From the NCBI GenBank assembly GCA_963575745.1, contig CAUYUJ010001478.1, positions 80,001 through 100,777 of the forward strand: a DNA stretch of 20,777 bases. Direction: 5' to 3'. Below the pieces are notes generated by a model. That model ran no database searches. It was not told the origin of the DNA and saw nothing but the letters and a program-made list of their open reading frames with translations. The translations under genes were made by a program, and so were the position numbers. Positions within the stretch are counted from its first letter, which is position 1. The number at the start of each line of letters is the position of its first letter. This document shows, in pieces, positions 16,362 to 20,777 of the stretch. The DNA is from Prorocentrum cordatum. Taxonomy: Eukaryota; Sar; Dinophyceae; Prorocentrales; Prorocentraceae.

Positions 16362-16379
16362 TATGTATGGCTCACTCCA

Positions 16380-16865
16380 GTGCTCCGTTCGAGGAGACAT
16401 CTGTGGACGGCCGCTCACGCCGCACCACCCGAAGGGGGGGAGCGGGGAGAGGCGGGGAGGCGGAGGGGGCACGGGCGTCCACGGCGACAGCAGGGCCCCA
16501 GACCGCCGGAGCCGGCAGCAAACTCCAAGCCGACCAGCGCCGAGAGGCCGCACGCAGCCTGGCAGGGCGCAGCGCCGCAGCGACGACGCCGACACAGACA
16601 GCCGAACGCGACCGAGCGCAACCGACCGCGACGCAGCCGGACCGACCCAACCGCGGACACCCGTGCGATCTGAAGTCGGGCCTGTCCCTCTACAGGAGGA
16701 GTAGTCAAACACAGTCAAAACGTATCCAAAAGTACGGAACATATTCCTCTCATGAGCATTTGGGGCATGCTGTTTGAGCATGTCTAATTTTTCGCTGAAA
16801 ATCCCCCTGTAGGGGGACAGGACCGACCTAAGCGGAATCCCCTCGCGCCACCCGATCGAGGCTAG
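16380..16865 (+). CDS. candidate gene end with FEETSVDGR motif, copy 2
   Basis: After CACTCCAG (16372-16379) the plus frame reads APFEETSVDGRSRRTTRRGG, then an Ala/Gly/Arg/Thr-rich stretch including AGPQTAGAGSKLQADQRREA and TPTQTAERDRAQPTA to HPCDL (16672). The GTCGGGC-family element copy 4 follows immediately. GT at 16675-16676 and AG at 16831-16832 could define a 158-bp intron; an alternative join at CTGAAG/CCTAAG gives a short tail ending in TAG at 16863-16865. The choice is not settled. Competing frames exist on the minus strand. No domain recognised. Confidence 0.4.
16675..16827 (+). mobile_element. GTCGGGC-family TIR element, copy 4
   Basis: Ends GTCGGGCCTGTCCCTCTACA and, inverted, GTCGGTCCTGTCCCCCTACA. 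The interior is AT-rich and unlike that of the other copies. It follows directly after an open plus-strand frame. Flanks show only weak duplication (CTGAAG against CCTAAG). Confidence 0.85.
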
Positions 16866-17106
16866 GGGCCTCCTAGATGGGGTCCGAGTAGATGGGGTCG
16901 GAGGATCGCGCTGCATCGCCGATGCGTCGGCGATGCACCGGTGATGCGTCGGCGATGCACCGGCGATGCATCGTCGACGTGGGCGATGCATCGGCGACGT
17001 CGACGTGAAGCAAATCGGGCTCCACATCGAGCCGCATCGCCGATGCATTGCCGATGCGGCACGATCCTCCGACCACACCTGCTCTGACCCCATCTGGGAG
17101 GCCTAG
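16862..17106. mobile_element. TIR element with GCATCGCCGATGC core, copy 1
   Basis: CTAGGGGCCTCCTAGATGGG, GTCCGAGTAGATGGGGTCGG and AGGATCG at the left are mirrored, with small gaps, by the right end (inverted CTAGGCCTCCCAGATGGGGT, CAGAGCAGGTGTGGTCGGAGG in parts). The interior is a run of GCATCGCCGATGC palindromes. 245 bp with arms of about 60 bp. A related element lies at 17780. Confidence 0.78.
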
Positions 17107-17219
17107 AGAGGCGCAGGGAGGCGCAGGCAGGCGCCCTTCCGCCCGGGGGGACCCCGCCGGCGCTCGGCGCTGCTCCCCGCCCTTCGCGCCAGCCGCCGGC
17201 GCAGGCGGCCGCTGCCTCG

Positions 17220-19056
17220 CTACTTGCTGGCGCCGCGGACGACGACGGAGTTCCTGGAGGAGGAGGAGGAGGAGGAGGAGGAGGAGGAGGAGGAGGAGGA
17301 GGAGGGGAGAGAGAGGAGGAGGAGGAGGAGCAGGAGGAGGAGGGGGAGGGGAGGAGGAGGAGGAGGAGGAGGAGGAGGAGGAGGAGGAGGAGGCGGAGGA
17401 TGGGTGAGGATGAGGATGAGGAGGAGGAGGAGGTAGGAGCAGGGGAGGAGGAGGAGGAGGAGGATGAGGAGGAGGAGGAGAGAGGATCGGAGGAGGGGGA
17501 TGAAAAAACGGCCCTACCCTGGGTTACAAGTGCGTATTCTGTAAACCTCCTGGGAAGCCCAGAGCCTAGAAAGCCGCCAGGACGCCGCACATCACGCCCA
17601 CAGGGGGTTCAGCTCACAGCACCTCGTAAACCAGGGTAGGAGCGTTTCTGGCACCCTTGAGAGGAGGGAGGAGGAGGAAGGAGGAGGAGGAGGAGGAGGA
17701 GGAGGAGGAGGAGGAGGTAGGACAGGAGGAGGAGGAGGAGGAGGAGGAGGAGGAGGAGGAGGAGGAGGAGGAGGACTGGAGGCCGCCCGAGCGGCGTCGG
17801 AGCAGGCGGGGTCGGAGCATCGCAACGCATTGTCGATGCGTCGGCGATGCCGGCATCGCCAGGGTGGCGGGAGCCGGACTCGAGGTCGCGCCGCATCGCC
17901 GATGCATCGGCGACGCGGCGAGGTCCTCCGACCCCGAGCCCTCGAGACCCGTTCGGGCGGCCTGGGGCTCCTGTTCGAGAGAATGGCCTTGTACAGCTGC
18001 ACGGTCGACCGGCCCTGCTTCTCCATTTCCTCCACGGCGGCCAGGTCGCGCTCCCAGTTCTCGCGCCGCGCCTCCTCAAAGGCGTTCCTCATGGTCGAGC
18101 CGCTGCTGCCGCTTGACATGATGCTCGGCTCCTCCCGGAGGGACTCCACGGCGGGCTCCTGGGCCCTCCGGAGGGCCTCGAGCCTGTCCCTGACATCGTC
18201 GACGGCCTGCATCTCCTCGAGGACCCGGGTCTCCTGCTGCAGGAGCTGCGCCCGCGCGAAGTCCGCCTGGAACTGCAGGGCCTTGAGCGTGGCCTCGCGG
18301 CGCTCAAGCTCCTGCTGGGGGTCGGCCTCGGCCTCGATGGGGAGGAGGAGGAGGAGGAGGAGGAGGAGGAGGAGGAGTGAAGGAGGAGTAGGAGGAGGAG
18401 GAGGAGGAGCAGGAGGAGGAAGGAGGAGGAGGAGGAGGAGGAGGAAGGAGGGGGGAGGAGAGGAGGAGGGAGGAGGAGGAGGAGGAGGAGGAGGAGGAGA
18501 AGAGGAGGGGTAGGCGGCATAGGTAGGAGAGGGATTAGGAGGAGGAGGAGGAGCAGGAGGAGGAGGAGGAGGAGGAGGAGGAGGAGGAGGAGCGAGGTGG
18601 AGGAGGAGGAAGAGGAGAGCAGGAGGAGGAGGAGGAGGAGGAGGAGGAGGAGGAGGAAGCGAAGGAGGAGGAGGAGGAGGAAGAGGAGGGACAAGAGTAA
18701 TCCCAGGATGCGTCAACGGTGTTGGCCTCGGCCTCGTCCTCCTTGTACTTCGCTCGCGCCTCCTGCAGGTGCTGCCGGCGCTCCTCGTGCTTCCTCTTCG
18801 CCTCGGCCACCCGGTCCTGCTGCAGTCGGTGCATCACCAGCGTGGTCGCCCGCGTGAGCGCAGCGCCCCCGGACTTCGGGTACTTCCAGCCAGGGCGCAC
18901 GTAGGGCGACGCCTTCAGGGGCACGAGGGGCGAGTGCCGGATGCGCTGGCGGCCGCCCTCCACCGCCGCCTTGAACGGCTGCCAGCCGCCCCGCAGCTGG
19001 CCAGGGTACTCCTCGCGAAAGAAGAGAGGGACGCCATCCACATGAGCTTCTGGATG
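17220..19056 (-). CDS. coiled-coil protein, three-exon 3' portion
   Basis: The best coding region in the window. Exon A (about 19056-18733) reads FREEYPGQLRGGWQPFKAAV, YVRPGWKYPKSGGAALTRAT and VMHRLQQDRVAEAKRKHEER. Exon B (18332-17972) reads ELERREATLKALQFQADFAR, LEEMQAVDDVRDRLEALRRA and ENWERDLAAVEEMEKQGRST. GAGGCCGAGGCC at 18735-18724 and 18335-18324 brackets a 400-bp CCT-filled intron; an AG|GC join keeps KEDEAEADPQQ in frame. Exon C (17254-17220) may read NSVVVRGASK and TAG, using CAGGAGCCCC/CAGGAACTCC 717 bp apart. Heptad-like charge predicts coiled coil. Function is unknown. The 5' end is open; GTAAGT near 19186-19181 is a candidate donor. Confidence 0.7.
17257..17505. repeat. (AGG)n tract inside a probable 717-bp intron
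   Basis: AGG triplets with GAT, GAGAG and GGGG interruptions, between probable exons B and C of the minus-strand gene. Confidence 0.93.
17513..17640. mobile_element. TIR element, CCTACCCTGG family
   Basis: Left CCTACCCTGGGTTACAAGTG and inverted right CCTACCCTGGTTTACGAGGT match at 17 of 20 positions. 128 bp, flanked by AGG tracts on both sides, apparently inserted into or carried with intronic repeat DNA. No clear target duplication. Confidence 0.72.
17655..17775. repeat. (AGG)n tract
   Basis: AGG triplets between two TIR elements in the same probable intron. Confidence 0.93.
17780..17963. mobile_element. TIR element with GCATCGCCGATGC core, copy 2
   Basis: AGGCCGCCCGAGCGG and GGGGTCGGAG at the left face inverted AGGCCGCCCGAACGG and GGGGTCGGAG at the right. 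The interior has GCATTGTCGATGCGTCGGCG and GCCGCATCGCCGATGCATCG, like copy 1. Its edge lies at the end of exon B of the coiled-coil gene. Confidence 0.7.
18340..18690. repeat. (AGG)n tract forming most of a 400-bp intron
   Basis: AGG triplets with several GGAGTAGG and GGAAGG variants. Lies wholly between the GAGGCCGAGGCC direct repeats at 18324-18335 and 18724-18735. On the coding (minus) strand it is a polypyrimidine run leading to the 3' splice site. Confidence 0.95.
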
Positions 19057-19057
19057 G

Positions 19058-19170
19058 CCACGGGGATCTACTGGATCAGCGCTGAACCCCCCGTCCCTGA
19101 CGCGCAGGGGCAGCGCCGGAGGCGCCGCCAGAGGGGGTCCAGCGCCGATCCAAGAAGCCCACACGATCCT
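19058..19170. mobile_element. foldback element, copy 3 (diverged)
   Basis: CCACGGGGATCTACTGGATC then AGCGCTGAACCCCC; inverted right end GTGGGCTTCTTGGATCGGCG then CTGGACCCCC. The centre CCGGAGGCGCCGCC resembles copies 1 and 2. It adjoins exon A of the coiled-coil gene and probably belongs to an upstream intron. Confidence 0.7.
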
Positions 19171-19505
19171 CCCAAAACTTACGCTGTGCCGCTCCCAAGC
19201 ATCTAACGATATGGTTTGCTCAACGCGCGGCTCGCATCCATCCAGGGAGGTCCCGACCCCTTTCGCGGGGGGAGCGGGGCCTCTTGCTTGCCACGGTTCC
19301 GCTCTTGATTGCCCCGCGGCCCGATGGCGGGCCCCAGAGGCCAAGGCGAGGAAACACGCCGGGATGGGAAACACATTTTGCGTCGGCGGCTAGGCAGAGT
19401 GATTGCGCTGGCAATGCGGCGCTGGAAGAGATACGAACGCGAACTCGGCCACAATGAAGGAGGGGGCAAGGAGGAGGCCCCTGGCGACGGCAGGAGTGGG
19501 ATGGG
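19171..19505. other. unique region, coding status unclear
   Basis: Contains GTAAGT on the minus strand (19186-19181) after a frame ending LDAWERHS, a possible exon end. Several 60-90 codon frames on both strands overlap. A minus frame ending PAPHCQRNHSA (stop at 19390) could be the tail of the PARG-like gene, but I cannot choose. Confidence 0.35.
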
Positions 19506-19514
19506 AACAGGCTT

Positions 19515-19795
19515 TCACTCCTCCTCCTCCTCCTCCTCCTCCTCCTCCTCCTACTCCTCCTCCTCCTACTCCTCCTCCTCCTCCTCCTCCTCCTCCTCCT
19601 CCTCCTCCTCCCTGGGGATTGCTCCCTCGCCGATCCACCTCCTCAATTCTCCTCCCTCCTCCCTCCTCGTTCCTCCTCCTGCTCCCCCTCCTCCTCCTCC
19701 TCCTCCTCCTCCTCCTCCTCCTCCTCCTCCTCCTGCTCCTCCTCTTCCTCCTCCTCCTCCTCCTCCTCCTCCTCCTCCTCCTCCATTCTCCTCTC
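19515..19795. repeat. (CCT)n polypyrimidine tract, two blocks
   Basis: CCT triplets at 19515-19611 and 19660-19788, separated by a short GGATTGCTCCCTCGCCGATC spacer. Lies 3' of the PARG-like exon on the minus strand and is probably intron. Confidence 0.94.
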
Positions 19796-19822
19796 TTGCC
19801 GTCGCTTCTCTTCTCCGGCTCC

Positions 19823-19989
19823 TGGCACACGCGGGCCTCGACGAAGTGCCGCCCGAAGGCCTGCCAGGCCTTGTGCAGCAGATCCCCCGCGTCCTCCGCG
19901 GGGTGCGCGCCGGCGTGGGCCCCAAGCGGAGTGAACACCACGGCGTCGACCCCCGCCTGCACCGCCACCGCGAGCAGGGCGTCCACAGC
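19823..19989 (-). CDS. exon resembling the microbial-type PARG / DUF2263 domain
   Basis: After CTCCTCCCAG|G (acceptor at 19990-19991, minus strand) the frame reads AVDALLAVAVQAGVDAVVFT, PLGAHAGAHPAEDAGDLLHK and AWQAFGRHFVEARVCQ. Third positions are almost all G/C. The order 'hydrophobic strand VDAVVF.PLG..AG.HP, helix, FG..FVEARVC' recalls the C-terminal part of the DUF2263 (TIGR02452) macro-domain-like proteins related to poly(ADP-ribose) glycohydrolase; the family's usual GCGAF-type loop is here GAHAGAH, so activity is doubtful. Upstream exons are not visible, and the 3' join is uncertain (GCCAGGAGCC/GCCAGGGGCC, 341 bp apart, is one option). The plus strand is also open here but fits no family. 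Confidence 0.5.
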
Positions 19990-20009
19990 CTGGGAGGAGA
20001 ATGAACGAA

Positions 20010-20058
20010 TCCTCCTCCTCCTCCTCCTCCTCCTCCTCCTCCTCCTCCTCCTCCTCCT
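20010..20058. repeat. (CCT)n tract
   Basis: About 16 CCT triplets immediately before repeat copy 2 at 20064, and 20 bp upstream (minus strand) of the PARG-like exon acceptor. Confidence 0.95.
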
Positions 20059-20063
20059 GGGCC

Positions 20064-20218
20064 CGGGGACACACCAATAAATGCACACAAATCGCAGGAT
20101 CCGCCATATCTTCCCATATGTTCTGGGCTTTTGTCTTCCCCCCCCCACTTCCCATACTTTCCCATCGTTTCCTGGGAGTCGACGATTCATTGTGTCTGTG
20201 TGTTCTCTCCCCTCCTGA
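20064..20218 (+). repeat. dispersed ~155-bp repeat, copy 2
   Basis: GGGGACACACCAATAAATGC, a shared TCTTCCCCCCCCCACTTCCC block, ATTGTGTCTGTGTGTTCTCT and CCCCTCCTGAAG correspond in order to the copy at 15713-15867. It too ends in a pyrimidine tract and AG, four bases before an ATG, so it may supply the 3' splice site (cis or trans) of the gene at 20222. Confidence 0.8.
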
Positions 20219-20221
20219 AGA

Positions 20222-20659
20222 ATGAAGCTCGGCGGCGCGCCCGGTGGGGGGGGAAGCGAGAAGACGACGGCCCTCCCAGAAGGAGGCGGCGGGGCTTCTC
20301 CGAAGGCCGCCCTCCTGAGAGGCACGCTGTGTCTTCGGGGGACTCAGTGGGCCCTGGAAACGACATGGCCGTTTTGTTACCGGTTCCGTTTTGCCGTTTT
20401 TTGTTTGGCCAGTTCCGACGCCGTTTTTGTTGCTGGTTCCGTCGCCGTTTTTTTACGGGTTCCCGCTCCGGTTCCAATCCTGGAGCCGTTTTTGTTGCCG
20501 TTTCCGGTCGCCGTTTTTTGCCGTTTCCATTTTCAAGGGACACTTCTACGGAAACGGTGAAAAAACGGCCCTGCCGTTTCCGGGGCCCACTAAGTCGGGG
20601 GAGGCACTGGAGAAGCAGAGGACTTCTCGGGAGGTGGAGGAGACCTCCGAGCCTGCTGA
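20222..20659 (+). CDS. small Gly-rich protein, two exons (20222-20321, 20604-20659)
   Basis: ATG 20222 follows CTCTCCCCTCCTGAAG|A, a good 3' (possibly trans-) splice site. The frame reads MKLGGAPGGGGSEKTTALPE then GGGGASPKAALLR. A 7-bp direct repeat GAGGCAC occurs at 20319-20325 and 20601-20607. Splicing AG|GC to AG|GC removes 20322-20603 (282 bp), which contains a TIR element, and continues GTGEAEDFSGGGGDLRAC to TGA 20657-20659; total about 51 residues. Unspliced, the frame also stays open into the element, so transcripts are needed. Unknown function. Confidence 0.45.
20346..20591. mobile_element. TIR element, AGTGGGCCC family
   Basis: Left AGTGGGCCCTGGAAACGACA then TGGCCGTTTT; inverted right AGTGGGCCCCGGAAACGGCA then GGGCCGTTTT: 27 of 30. 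A looser match (GACTYAG) extends outward. The interior holds five or six GCCGTTTTTGTTGCYGGTTCC-like sub-repeats. It lies inside the probable 282-bp intron of the small gene. Confidence 0.82.
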
Positions 20660-20704
20660 GAAGGCCCGCCCCTTCTCACTTCCCCCCGCCCTCGCTCGCC
20701 GCCG

Positions 20705-20777
20705 GTGGAGGAGGAAAAAAAGGAAAAGGAGGACGAGGAGAAAGAGGAGGAGGAGGCGAAGGAGGAGAAGGACGAGG
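20705..20777. repeat. (AGG/GAA) purine tract running off the window
   Basis: GGAGGAAAAAAAGGAAAAGG followed by GAGGACGAGG-type units to the last base. Confidence 0.9.

Noticed and set aside
20468-20482. tRNA B-box-like GGTTCCAATCC
   Set aside because: It is one of several degenerate GCCGTTTTTGTTGCCGGTTCC sub-repeats in a TIR element; no cloverleaf is possible.

Overview
The window reads as nuclear DNA of a dinoflagellate, most plausibly a high-GC species of the Prorocentrum kind; the genus is a guess. The case rests on four things: exons with strongly G/C-biased third codon positions; introns whose ends fit GC-AG or GA-AG better than GT-AG; a 17/21 match to the reverse complement of the dinoflagellate spliced leader (3090-3110); and a very high load of simple repeats. 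No bacterial gene organisation, rRNA, tRNA or CRISPR array was found.

Layout. 1-3900: AGG, GAT and GAC microsatellites with short exon-like islands. 4105-5270: a 77-bp satellite. 5289-7216: a probable terminal exon, a TA-flanked miniature element, an inverted block of an 84-bp satellite, and a plus-strand gene end interrupted by an intron-forming element. 7217-10100: CCT and CA tracts, a terminal-inverted-repeat (TIR) element, the main 84-bp satellite array and a perfect hairpin. 10111-11217: a small acidic minus-strand gene and a plus-strand terminal exon. 11245-13621: a candidate multi-exon minus-strand gene full of miniature elements, one nested in another. 13640-15137: foldback element, 580-bp AGG tract, plus-strand terminal exon. 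15135-16865: minus-strand terminal exons and a duplicated plus-strand exon motif. 16862-19056: TIR elements, AGG tracts and a three-exon minus-strand coiled-coil gene. 19500-20777: an exon resembling a microbial-type PARG (DUF2263) domain, a small two-exon plus gene, and more repeats.

Main result. Many probable introns are bounded by short direct repeats (7-13 bp) that contain the splice sites, usually AG|GC at both ends. Removing one repeat copy plus the insert restores a good reading frame. In at least two cases the insert is a miniature TIR element. This is the signature of introners, DNA-transposon-like elements that create introns. The window holds about a dozen TIR or foldback families and seems to show intron gain by several of them, including an element nested inside another. 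Exon calls are by eye, without transcripts or homology searches, and most coding calls are exon fragments rather than full genes.
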